Assembly: GCA_017523185.1 (NCBI GenBank)
Contig: JAFWXB010000285.1
Span: 1-8,500 of the forward strand
Origin: Lachnospiraceae bacterium
GTDB taxonomy: Bacteria; Bacillota_A; Clostridia; Lachnospirales; Lachnospiraceae
Direction of reading: 5' to 3'
Length of the DNA stretch: 8,500 nt
Part shown: positions 1 to 6,877 of the stretch, piece after piece
Position numbering within the stretch: position 1 is the stretch's first letter
Layout of the letters: each line of letters opens with the position of its first letter
The notes under the pieces: generated by a model
Told to the model about the DNA's origin: nothing
What the model saw: the letters and a program-made list of their open reading frames with translations, nothing else
The model's database searches: none
Made by a program: the position numbers and the translations under genes

Positions 1-579
1 ATCATCTGATGGTCCCCAAATTTTTTGAATAATTGTCGCATACGTCAAAACTTTTCCTGTATTTTTTGAAAGTAATTCCAAAATATTATATTCTGTTCTT
101 GTCAATCGCACTTCTTCGTTTTTTACTAAAATCATACGTCTGTCGTAGTCAATTACCATATCATGTAATATAAAAATCCCACCAAAAATGTTTTCAACTT
201 CCGTTGTTTTTCGATTTCGAAGTGCTGCACGAACTCTTGCTAACAATTCTGCATTTCCAAACGGCTTTGTTACATAATCATTTGCACCTAAATCTAATGC
301 AACTACCTTATCTGATTCACTTGTACGAGCAGATAACACAAGAATTGGAAGTTGCTCTGTTTTTCTTACAAATCTAATAAAATCCAATCCATCTCTATCC
401 GGAAGCCCTAAATCTAAAATAACCAAATCCGGTAAATACGATAATAACATTGTAATCCCACTTTTACAGGTATTTGCAGTAATAACCTGATATCCATTTG
501 TGCTTAAAATAGTTTCTAACAAATTGCAAATATTATATTCATCTTCTATGACTAAAATTTTATATTTATTGTTGCTCAT
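1..579 (-). CDS. kdpE: KdpE-like OmpR-family response regulator (3' end beyond window)
   Basis: This is a DNA-binding response regulator, the output partner of the adjoining histidine kinase. The visible 193 residues start MSNNKYKILVIEDE. The receiver domain covers about residues 5-120, with the acidic pair E12/D13, the phospho-acceptor D56 in LVILDLGLP, S83 in VLSAR and K105 in TKPF. A winged-helix OmpR/PhoB output domain begins near residue 130 and includes LTRTEYNILELL and the KdpE-like ending IIQKIWGPSDD. A full protein of this family is about 225-230 residues, so roughly 35 are off the left edge. The ATG at 579 lies inside the end of the kinase gene (14-base overlap) and has GGAG seven bases upstream, which indicates translational coupling. 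KdpE proteins classically activate kdpFABC, but those genes are not in view, so the target here is unknown. Family assignment is firm; the Kdp function is an inference. Confidence 0.85.
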   Translation of the reverse strand, partial: MSNNKYKILVIEDEYNICNLLETILSTNGYQVITANTCKSGITMLLSYLPDLVILDLGLPDRDGLDFIRFVRKTEQLPILVLSARTSESDKVVALDLGANDYVTKPFGNAELLARVRAALRNRKTTEVENIFGGIFILHDMVIDYDRRMILVKNEEVRLTRTEYNILELLSKNTGKVLTYATIIQKIWGPSDD

Positions 580-1630
580 CTTCTATCTCCATTTCTAATG
601 CAAAGAAAAACTCTGTTCCACCTTCTTCTCGATTCTTTACATAAATTTCGCTTCCATGGGCTTTGATAATTGTAGAACACACCGACAAACCAATTCCCAT
701 ATTATTTCGACTTCCATCTGTTGGCGTATTTTCTCTATCCAAATATCCTGTAAATAATTTTCCAATTTTCTCTTTTGGGATTCCACAACCATTATCACTA
801 ATAGCAAATATTGCTTTTGTATTTTCTATATGCACACGAAGCCAAAGTTCTGTCATTCCCTTTGCATGATTTACTGCATTTTCCAAAATATTAATTAATA
901 CTTGCTCTATTAACATAGCATCCATAGGTATACTTACAAATTCATCCGGAATCTCCACTAATACTTCTTGATTTTTATGATGCTTATAAAATTTTACAAG
1001 TACCGTATCAATTAACTCCTCTAATACCGTAGAAGTTTTTCTTACTTGTGTCATTCCATCATCAATTCTGGTTACGGAAAGTAAATTTTCCACCATACGA
1101 ATCAGCCATTGAGAATCTTCATGGATTTCTCCTAATAATTTTAATTGTTGCTCTTTTGTTAAAAAATCATAATTTTCCATAATAGCTGAACTTGCCCCAT
1201 AAATAGAAGTAAGTGGTGTTCGAAGGTCATGAGAAACTGCTCGTAATAAATTAGCACGCATACGCTCTTTTTCACTTTCTGCCTTTATTTTTTCCTGCAT
1301 TTTTATTTGTGTAGTAAGTGCACTTGTCATACTTGCTACAATTAACATTACAACTGCTGAAAATACACATTCTGTCGTATCTAAGTCAATTTCATAATAT
1401 GGTACCGTAAATACAAAATTTACAACAAGAACGCTGGAAAGTGATGCAGTAATTCCCCAAAAATATCCTTGTGTTCTAGTAGAAATAAAAAAAACACCCA
1501 ATACAAAAATCATAGGAACTAATGTAGCACTTTTAAAGAAAAATTGTACAAATAAATTAAGTAAAAAGCAAATCAATAAAATTCCACTTGTAAATAAAAA
1601 ATCCTTAATTATCTGCCTTTTTTTTCCCAT
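566..1630 (-). CDS. kdpD: Short KdpD-like sensor histidine kinase (DUF4118 membrane domain)
   Basis: This membrane sensor kinase autophosphorylates on His and passes the phosphate to the response regulator encoded just downstream. I place the start at ATG 1630 (MGKKRQIIKD, 354 residues) because GGAGG lies seven bases upstream; the frame is open further, to 1717, but those ATGs lack a ribosome binding site. Residues 11-105 form about four hydrophobic segments like the KdpD DUF4118 membrane region. HisKA follows with SHDLRTPLTSIYGASS (phospho-acceptor H134). HATPase_c has the N box (N247/N251 in NILENAVNHA), the G1 box DNGCGIP (D279) and the G2 box MGIGLSVC (311-318). Classical KdpD is about 900 residues with N-terminal KdpD and universal-stress domains. 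These are absent here, so K+/c-di-AMP input through that part cannot occur unless a separate protein supplies it. All catalytic boxes are present, so it looks functional rather than broken. Confidence 0.85.
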   Translation of the reverse strand: MGKKRQIIKDFLFTSGILLICFLLNLFVQFFFKSATLVPMIFVLGVFFISTRTQGYFWGITASLSSVLVVNFVFTVPYYEIDLDTTECVFSAVVMLIVASMTSALTTQIKMQEKIKAESEKERMRANLLRAVSHDLRTPLTSIYGASSAIMENYDFLTKEQQLKLLGEIHEDSQWLIRMVENLLSVTRIDDGMTQVRKTSTVLEELIDTVLVKFYKHHKNQEVLVEIPDEFVSIPMDAMLIEQVLINILENAVNHAKGMTELWLRVHIENTKAIFAISDNGCGIPKEKIGKLFTGYLDRENTPTDGSRNNMGIGLSVCSTIIKAHGSEIYVKNREEGGTEFFFALEMEIEDEQQ

Positions 1631-1783
1631 TTTATAACCTCCACATTTACATTTTTTCATATTTATCATTATTTTTAAATAACATTTAAAATTATAAAAT
1701 AATATAAATCCAACCAATAAGAAAAAATATATTTTTTAACAGAATAATAATAAAGCTAATACTATATAATTTTATTCTTTTAT

Positions 1784-1812
1784 ATTATACTACAAAACAA
1801 CAAAAATTTATA
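1784..1812 (-). promoter_or_regulatory. Probable promoter of the kdpD-kdpE pair
   Basis: On the minus strand a perfect TATAAT (1789-1784) lies downstream of the cotransporter terminator and about 150 bases before the kinase start. The hexamer 17 bases upstream (TATAAA, 1812-1807) is a poor -35. The intervening leader (about 1777-1631) is almost pure A/T and I see no convincing riboswitch in it. The -10 match is good, but such matches are common in DNA this AT-rich. Confidence 0.4.
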
Positions 1813-1852
1813 GTTTAACCAATTTCTTTCCTACTTCTTTTCACAATTGAAT

Positions 1853-1900
1853 AAAAACAACACTCTCTTTGCTTAAATTGCTTTTTAGAATGTTGCTTTT
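1853..1900 (-). terminator. Intrinsic terminator of the Na/Pi cotransporter gene
   Basis: Read on the minus strand, AAAAGCAACATTCT (1900-1887) pairs with AGAGTGTTGTTTTT (1866-1853) to give a stem of up to 14 pairs with G-U wobbles, ending in a T-run. It starts six bases after the cotransporter stop codon. The same arms on the plus strand contain a C/A mismatch, so the orientation fits the minus-strand gene. It isolates the cotransporter from the two-component genes. Confidence 0.75.
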
Positions 1901-1905
1901 GGGGT

Positions 1906-3546
1906 TTAATTATAGGAATAAATTTTTGTATAACATTGTGCAATATTTAAGGCATGGTCTCCAATTCGCTCAAAATCTGTTAATAATTCAGAATATAATA
2001 CACATGCTTCTTCATTACAAAGACCTTTTCGCATACGCTCTAAATGACGTTCACGATATCGTTTTGTCATATCATCGATTTGTTGTTCCATAGAAGCTAC
2101 CTCGGAAAGCCATTTTGTTGTATCAGCTTCTTTATGAAGCACTTTATCCATCGCATTTTTTGTAATTTCCTGCATTTTTATAATTTCACGTTTTGCATCT
2201 TCTGAAAAAACAATGGATTTTTTCTTCATAACATCTACATAACCTGCAATATTCATTGCATGGTCACCAATTCGTTCTGCATTTCCTGTAATTAAAAAAT
2301 ATTGTTCTATACTTGTAACATTTTGTCCACTATTACTAGAAACAAGAATTTTCGATATATACTGAGAAATATCATTATTTAATGCATCAATGATTTCTTC
2401 TTTTTCTTCTGCCTTTTTCAATATTGCAATATTATTATCGGCAACTGCCTGAAAACTACGTTCTACATTCTGTCCTGCAAGCGATATCATACGTTCTACT
2501 TCCTGACGAAGCACGTCTAAATGAATTGCATCTGCTCCAAGATTTGTACGATTACGTCCAAATTCTTTTTTCAAAGAACGAAGCATTGAAACTTCCCCAA
2601 GTTCTTCTGCTGTATCCGGTAAAATCTTTTCTGCTGCTTTTGCTAAATACGTACCAAATGGAACTAATAATATTGTCGTTGCAATATTAAAGGTTGTATG
2701 CATATTTGCAATTTGTGCTGTTGGATTTCCAGGTGTAAAACTTGCAATAAAATCTGCAAGTGGGAATAATAAACAAACTGTTGTAAAAATAATCGTTCCA
2801 ATAATATTAAACATTAAATGAATAATTGTTGTTCTTTTTGCACTTCTGTTTGTTCCAATCGATGCAAGTACGGCAGTAATACAAGTACCAATATTTTGAC
2901 CAAATAATACGAATACGGCACTTGAAAAAGGAATCAATCCATTTCCTGCTAATGTCTGTAAAATACCAACCGATGCTGATGATGATTGAATAACTGCTGT
3001 AAAAACTGCTCCTGCCAAAATTCCAAGTAATGGATTAGAAAAGGTTGTCATAAGTGAAACAAATGATTCCATTTCCTGTAATGGTTTCATAGCAGCTCCC
3101 ATGTTATCCATACCAATAAATAACATACCGAAACCTGCAAGAATTTTGCCAAAATGATGTACTTTTGGTGACTTCACAAATACAATCATCGCCACACCTA
3201 AAAAGGCAATAAATGGTGCAACTGCACCTACATCAAGTGTCAACAACTGACCTGTAATCGTAGTCCCAATATTGGCACCCATAATAATCCATACAGCCTG
3301 TTGTAACGTCATCATACCGGAATTTACAAATCCTACTACCATTACCGTAGTAGCTGATGATGATTGAATAATTGCAGTAATAACTGCCCCTACTGCTACA
3401 CCTAAGAAACGATTTGCAGTAAGTTTTTCCAGAATTTTCTCCATTCGGTCACCGGCTGCATCTTCAAGTCCGTCACTCATCATCTGCATTCCATACAAAA
3501 AGAGTGCCAAACCACCAAGTAACCCAAACAAATCTGTAATGTCCAT
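1906..3546 (-). CDS. Na+/phosphate cotransporter family protein with C-terminal PhoU domain
   Basis: This is an integral membrane protein of the Na/Pi-cotransporter II family (NptA/YjbB type), 546 residues. Residues 1-310 contain the two inverted Na_Pi_cotrans repeats, each with the family's QSSSA signature (residues 61-65 and 187-191) and followed by GANIGTTITG (90-99) or GQNIGTCITA (216-225). About eight hydrophobic segments are visible. Residues 340-546 are a cytoplasmic PhoU-like helical domain with two copies of the signature ERIGDHAxNI (424-433 and 526-535), one per three-helix bundle. The start ATG at 3546 has AGGAGG six bases upstream. Family members move phosphate with Na+, and bacterial PhoU-fused forms have been linked to phosphate export or homeostasis; direction cannot be read from sequence. 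It is transcribed alone, with a terminator immediately downstream and a 470-base intergenic region upstream. Confidence 0.9.
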   Translation of the reverse strand: MDITDLFGLLGGLALFLYGMQMMSDGLEDAAGDRMEKILEKLTANRFLGVAVGAVITAIIQSSSATTVMVVGFVNSGMMTLQQAVWIIMGANIGTTITGQLLTLDVGAVAPFIAFLGVAMIVFVKSPKVHHFGKILAGFGMLFIGMDNMGAAMKPLQEMESFVSLMTTFSNPLLGILAGAVFTAVIQSSSASVGILQTLAGNGLIPFSSAVFVLFGQNIGTCITAVLASIGTNRSAKRTTIIHLMFNIIGTIIFTTVCLLFPLADFIASFTPGNPTAQIANMHTTFNIATTILLVPFGTYLAKAAEKILPDTAEELGEVSMLRSLKKEFGRNRTNLGADAIHLDVLRQEVERMISLAGQNVERSFQAVADNNIAILKKAEEKEEIIDALNNDISQYISKILVSSNSGQNVTSIEQYFLITGNAERIGDHAMNIAGYVDVMKKKSIVFSEDAKREIIKMQEITKNAMDKVLHKEADTTKWLSEVASMEQQIDDMTKRYRERHLERMRKGLCNEEACVLYSELLTDFERIGDHALNIAQCYTKIYSYN

Positions 3547-3600
3547 GTTTTCCTCCTGTGTAATTGGATAAATTATGTGGATATTCGCAATATTTCTTTT

Positions 3601-3770
3601 ACTTATAACAAAAGAAGTTCTTTGCGATTTTTTAGGCTGTCATAAATGGGGGAATGTTTAGCGTATACAAACGCTCATCACTTATAACAGCCCTTGATGC
3701 AAACTCAAATAAGTATCAGATTCGCAAAACTTGGGATAAAACGCTTACTGACAAATTTGAGTTCTTCTTT
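3601..3770 (-). other. Repeat-rich element, possible structured leader of the cotransporter mRNA
   Basis: Seen on the minus strand: GGCTGTTATAAGTG (3692-3679) pairs with CATTTATGACAGCC (3648-3635), 14 pairs including two G-U; AGCGT/ACGCT make an inner hairpin; AACTCAAAT (3762-3754) pairs with ATTTGAGTT (3710-3702); AAAGAAG (3770-3764) pairs with CTTCTTT (3617-3611). TGTTATAAGT also recurs directly at 3610-3601. The two non-Watson-Crick positions in the long stem are G-U on the minus strand but A/C clashes on the plus strand, which favours a minus-strand RNA. I do not recognise a known riboswitch class. A small transposon remnant is the main alternative for the 14-bp inverted repeat. Confidence 0.35.
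3602..3623 (-). promoter_or_regulatory. Alternative extended -10 promoter with a 13-bp palindrome in the spacer
   Basis: On the minus strand TGTTATAAG (3610-3602) resembles an extended -10 element; there is no good -35. Just upstream, where the spacer would lie, is the perfect palindrome AAAGAAGTTCTTT (3611-3623). If this is the cotransporter promoter, the leader would be about 50 bases and the palindrome would be in operator position. It competes with the upstream promoter candidate at 3799-3771; I cannot decide between them. Confidence 0.25.
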
Positions 3771-3869
3771 ATGGTAAATGCTATTTTGATTTTCGTCAAT
3801 GAAGCAACTTACTTCTTAACTGCATCTTTACTAATTCTTAGCTTATTCTTAACTCTGTTAAAGTATTAA
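3654..3869 (+). CDS. Doubtful small ORF with a hydrophobic C-terminus (71 codons)
   Basis: This is an open frame of 71 codons in the intergenic region. The first 35 residues are polar and basic; residues 36-69 are strongly hydrophobic (MVNAILIFVNEATYFLTASL and beyond), enough for one or two membrane helices. A shorter version starting at ATG 3768 would be a 33-residue membrane peptide. It uses more C- and G-ending codons (AAC, TAC, TTC, CGC, AAG) than its neighbours, and the stretch is visibly less AT-rich than the flanking spacers, so it may be acquired DNA. Against it: no properly spaced ribosome binding site (GGGGGA abuts the ATG), no promoter or terminator that I can support, no recognised family, and overlap with the inverted repeats. 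I do not assign a function. Confidence 0.2.
   Translation: MFSVYKRSSLITALDANSNKYQIRKTWDKTLTDKFEFFFMVNAILIFVNEATYFLTASLLILSLFLTLLKY
3771..3799 (-). promoter_or_regulatory. Candidate upstream promoter of the Na/Pi cotransporter gene
   Basis: On the minus strand TTGACG (3799-3794), a 17-base spacer and TACCAT (3776-3771) form a reasonable sigma-A-type promoter. The predicted transcript start, near 3764, coincides with the 5' edge of the repeat-rich element, which would place the whole element in a leader of about 220 bases before the cotransporter ATG. The -10 matches only four of six positions. Confidence 0.35.
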
Positions 3870-3960
3870 CAATTTTCTATAAAATATTATAAAAAATGAA
3901 TTGATATTCACAATTTACGCTCTTTCTTTCTCTCATAACACATAAACTAACACACAAAAT

Positions 3961-3999
3961 AATATAAGGAACAAAAAATATCTTTTTGCTCCTTATATT
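3961..3999 (-). terminator. Intrinsic terminator of the cation ATPase gene
   Basis: Minus-strand AATATAAGGAGC (3999-3988) pairs with GTTCCTTATATT (3972-3961), 12 pairs with one G-U, and the A-run and T-run in the loop can extend it. It lies 20 bases after the ATPase stop. The tail ATTTTGTG is only moderately T-rich. The stem is long and isolated, which supports termination of the pump transcript before the cotransporter region. Confidence 0.65.
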
Positions 4000-4018
4000 T
4001 TATGTTACTTATACTTTT

Positions 4019-6700
4019 TTATTTTTTATCATCTATACTCTTTGCAGTTTGAATTACAACTGTTGGCATAAATGCAAGTACCACAATCTGTATCAATTTA
4101 ATGCTATATAATGTGGAAATTTCGAATACACCTTGTAAAAATGGTACAAATAACACCAATGCAAGAAATGCAATTCCTGCAAAAAACGCTCCAATTGTAT
4201 ACTTATTTGTCATAAGCCCAATTTTAAAAATAGAAGAATTACTTCTACAATTAAATCCATGGAATAATCTTGCTAATGTTAATGTTGCAAATGCCATAGT
4301 AGATGCCATTTTTGCATCTGTTTGAAGACCAGAAAAATATGCTATCATTGTTGCAACTGCAATTAATGCCCCTTGCACTCCAATTGCAGTTAAAAAGTCT
4401 TTCGTAAGAATCCCTTCTGATGTTTTTCTTGGTTTTTCTTTTAAAAGATTATCATCTGCAGGTTCCATACCGATTGCAAATGCAGGAAGTGAGTCTGTTA
4501 AAAGATTCATAAATAATAAATGTACAGGTGCAAATGGAACCGGAAGCCCTGCAAGTGAGGTACATAATACTGATAAAATACCTGCCATATTTCCCGATAA
4601 TAAGAATAAAATAGCATTTTTAATATTGCGATAAACATTTCGACCATTTGCAACTGCTTTAATAATGGTCGCAAAGTTATCATCTGATAAAATCATTGCT
4701 GCTGCATCTTTAGATACTTCTGTACCTGTAATACCCATTGCTACCCCAATATCAGCTTTCTTTAAAGCCGGAGCATCATTCACGCCATCACCTGTCATAG
4801 ATACGATATTTCCACGTTTCTGCCAACTTTCTACGATACGAATTTTATTTTCCGGTGATACACGAGCATAAACAGAAATCTTTGTAATATTTTTATCTAA
4901 TTCTTCTTCACTCATTGCATCTAATTCCATACCTGTTACAGCCATATCGCCTTCTTCAAAAATTCCAATCTGTTTTGCAATTGCAACTGCTGTGATTTTA
5001 TGGTCACCTGTAATCATAACAGGTCGAATACCTGCCATTTTCGCATCTGCAACAGCTTGCATAGATTCCGGTCTTGGAGGGTCTACCATAGCAATTAAGC
5101 CAAGGAATGTATATCCATATTCTGTCTGTACAGATAATGTTTCGTTACTTTCTTTATATACAAATGCAAGTACACGCAATCCGTTTTCCGAAAAGTTCTG
5201 ATTTTGTGCAAGAATTTTTTCTTTTTCTTTGTCTGTCATTGGACGAACACCGTCTTCATATTGAATAGAAAAACAACGCTCTAAGAGTACATCTAATGCA
5301 CCTTTTGTAAATACAATGGATTTGTTATCTAATTGATATTTCGAACTCATTAACTTTCTATCAGAATCAAATGGAACTTCTTCTAAACGTTGCATTGCAT
5401 TACGCAATACTTGATAAGGTGCTGTTGTTACAAAGTTTTCATTTGTTGTTTTTACACTTGCTGCCTGAAGTTCAGCATTTGCATTTTTCTTCATTACATT
5501 TGCTATATTTTTTACATTTGGGAACATTTCAAGCAATGCATATTCTGTTGGGTCACCAATACCTTTTCCATCTACAATCGAAGAATCATTATTAAGAACT
5601 GCATTATACATTAAATAGCGAGAAGTTTGTTTTGACATATCTACTTCACTTGGATTTTGTACTATTCCATTGACATATACTTTTTGTACTGTCATTTTGT
5701 TTTGTGTTAATGTACCCGTTTTATCAGAACAAATAACGGATACACATCCTAAACTTTCTACTGCTTTTAAATCCTTAATAATTGCATTTTCTCTTGCCAT
5801 TTTCTGTGTTCCAAATGCCTGCACAATTGTTACAATTGAACTTAACGCTTCCGGAATTGCTGCAACAGCTAACGCTACTGCAAACATCATGGAATCCAAT
5901 AATTCCATTTTTCTATATAAACATAATCCAAATACAAGACCACTAATTATCATAATTAAAATAGCAAGTTTTGCACTAAATGCATCTAAACTTTCCTGTA
6001 ATGGTGTTTTACGTTCTTTTGCACGATTCATAAGACTTGCAATTTTTCCAAGTTCTGTTTCCATACCGGTTGCTGTAATAAGTACTTTTGCTCTACCATA
6101 AGTAACAAGACTTCCTGAATATACCATATTCACACGTTCTGCAAGTGCTACTTCCGGCTCTTCCAATACCATATCGGATTTATCTACGTTAGTAGATTCT
6201 CCTGTTAAAGAACTTTCATTTACTTGTAATGAAAAATTATTTAAAATACGTCCGTCAGCCACTATCATATCGCCTGCTTCTAGCATTACGATATCACCAG
6301 GAACAACTTCTCGTGATGGAATTTCTATTACCGTTCCATTACGCATTACTTTTGCATTTGGAGACGAAAGCTGTTTTAAACTCTCTAAAGATTTTTCAGC
6401 TTTTACATGTTGTGCAGTTCCCAAAATTGCATTCATAATCAATACTAACAAAATAACAATGGTACTTTCTGTATTTCCGGAAACAAAAGAAATAGATGCT
6501 GCAATCATTAAAATAATAACTAATAAATCACAAAACTGTTCCAAAAATACTTGTAAAACACTTTTTTTCTTTCCTTCTTCCAGTACATTTTCACCTTTTT
6601 CCATGCGAATACGTTCTACTTCTGCTGTTGTAAGACCGTCTTCTCTTACGCCAAATTTTTGTTTTAGTTCTTCTGCTGTTTGATTCCAAATTTGCTTCAT
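4019..6700 (-). CDS. P2-type cation-transporting ATPase, probable Mn2+ (Mn2+/Ca2+) exporter
   Basis: This membrane pump uses ATP to move divalent cations out of the cytoplasm. I start it at ATG 6700 (MKQIWNQTAE, 893 residues) because GAGG lies six bases upstream; the in-frame ATG at 6727 has no ribosome binding site. Visible parts: N-terminal cation-ATPase domain (1-60), actuator motif TGES (166-169), M4 ligand motif VAAIPEAL (279-286), phosphorylation site SDKTGTLT (D326), nucleotide-domain KGALD (466-470), TGD (564-566), hinge TGDGVNDAPAL (636-646), and the M6 motif NLLTDSLPA with N732 and D736. These match the SERCA/PMR1/LMCA1 branch, usually named calcium ATPase. In M5, SERCA's site I Glu (NVGE) is Gly (NMAG, G707), suggesting one transport site. 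Between DPTE (383) and PFDS (443) there appear to be about 25-30 extra residues. The Mn2+ assignment comes from the upstream yybP-ykoY riboswitch; Ca2+ transport is not excluded. Confidence 0.9.
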   Translation of the reverse strand: MKQIWNQTAEELKQKFGVREDGLTTAEVERIRMEKGENVLEEGKKKSVLQVFLEQFCDLLVIILMIAASISFVSGNTESTIVILLVLIMNAILGTAQHVKAEKSLESLKQLSSPNAKVMRNGTVIEIPSREVVPGDIVMLEAGDMIVADGRILNNFSLQVNESSLTGESTNVDKSDMVLEEPEVALAERVNMVYSGSLVTYGRAKVLITATGMETELGKIASLMNRAKERKTPLQESLDAFSAKLAILIMIISGLVFGLCLYRKMELLDSMMFAVALAVAAIPEALSSIVTIVQAFGTQKMARENAIIKDLKAVESLGCVSVICSDKTGTLTQNKMTVQKVYVNGIVQNPSEVDMSKQTSRYLMYNAVLNNDSSIVDGKGIGDPTEYALLEMFPNVKNIANVMKKNANAELQAASVKTTNENFVTTAPYQVLRNAMQRLEEVPFDSDRKLMSSKYQLDNKSIVFTKGALDVLLERCFSIQYEDGVRPMTDKEKEKILAQNQNFSENGLRVLAFVYKESNETLSVQTEYGYTFLGLIAMVDPPRPESMQAVADAKMAGIRPVMITGDHKITAVAIAKQIGIFEEGDMAVTGMELDAMSEEELDKNITKISVYARVSPENKIRIVESWQKRGNIVSMTGDGVNDAPALKKADIGVAMGITGTEVSKDAAAMILSDDNFATIIKAVANGRNVYRNIKNAILFLLSGNMAGILSVLCTSLAGLPVPFAPVHLLFMNLLTDSLPAFAIGMEPADDNLLKEKPRKTSEGILTKDFLTAIGVQGALIAVATMIAYFSGLQTDAKMASTMAFATLTLARLFHGFNCRSNSSIFKIGLMTNKYTIGAFFAGIAFLALVLFVPFLQGVFEISTLYSIKLIQIVVLAFMPTVVIQTAKSIDDKK

Positions 6701-6764
6701 ATATATCCTCTTTCTTTTTATTTTCATTTATGAGTTACAACTTGTAAAATTTTGTTAATATGAA

Positions 6765-6790
6765 AGGTAATTCTTTTATCTTTACCTCCT
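6765..6790 (-). promoter_or_regulatory. Orphan Shine-Dalgarno-like sequence within a possible hairpin in the ATPase leader
   Basis: Between the riboswitch terminator and the pump gene, the minus strand carries a strong AAGGAGG (6791-6785) with no ATG, GTG or TTG at a usable distance. It can pair as GGAGGUAA with UUACCUUU across an 11-base loop. It may be a relic of a lost leader ORF, a ribosome standby site, or chance. The pump's own ribosome binding site lies separately at about 6710-6707. Confidence 0.25.
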
Positions 6791-6820
6791 TCTTTCTATT
6801 ACTTTAAATTTGTGCAAAAT

Positions 6821-6877
6821 AAATAAAAAAGACCTTTATTGTATAAAATTATAAAATAACTCTATACAATAAAAGTC
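6821..6877 (-). terminator. Riboswitch expression-platform terminator in the ATPase leader
   Basis: On the minus strand GACTTTTATTGTAT (6877-6864) pairs with ATACAATAAAGGTC (6844-6831), 14 pairs with one G-U, followed by TTTTTTATTT (6830-6821). The plus-strand version has a C/A clash, so the orientation is minus. It sits between the promoter and the ATPase start, not after a gene, which is the layout of an attenuator. Its 5' arm begins within the conserved GAGAC end of the aptamer, so aptamer closing and terminator formation should exclude each other. Confidence 0.85.

Noticed and set aside
566..1630. Kinase gene as a pseudogene of full-length kdpD
   Set aside because: It has its own ribosome binding site, a complete membrane domain and intact catalytic boxes; short KdpD-like kinases are a natural type.
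1631..1717. N-terminal extension of the sensor kinase to 1717
   Set aside because: The upstream ATGs (1717, 1669, 1660) have no ribosome binding site, while GGAGG sits seven bases before ATG 1630; the extension includes a CKCGG run that arises from the ribosome binding site region itself.
1631..1783. Riboswitch (for example c-di-AMP/ydaO) in the kinase leader
   Set aside because: The roughly 150-base leader is nearly all A/T and lacks the conserved GC-containing blocks of any class I know.
5670..6101. 143-codon plus-strand open frame opposite the ATPase gene
   Set aside because: It lies wholly antisense to a well-supported conserved gene and has no ribosome binding site or recognisable domain; several shorter plus-strand frames over the ATPase and cotransporter genes are dismissed for the same reason.
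6701..6727. Upstream in-frame ATG at 6727 as the start of the cation ATPase
   Set aside because: No ribosome binding site precedes it and the nine extra residues are all basic or hydrophobic filler; ATG 6700 has GAGG at proper spacing.
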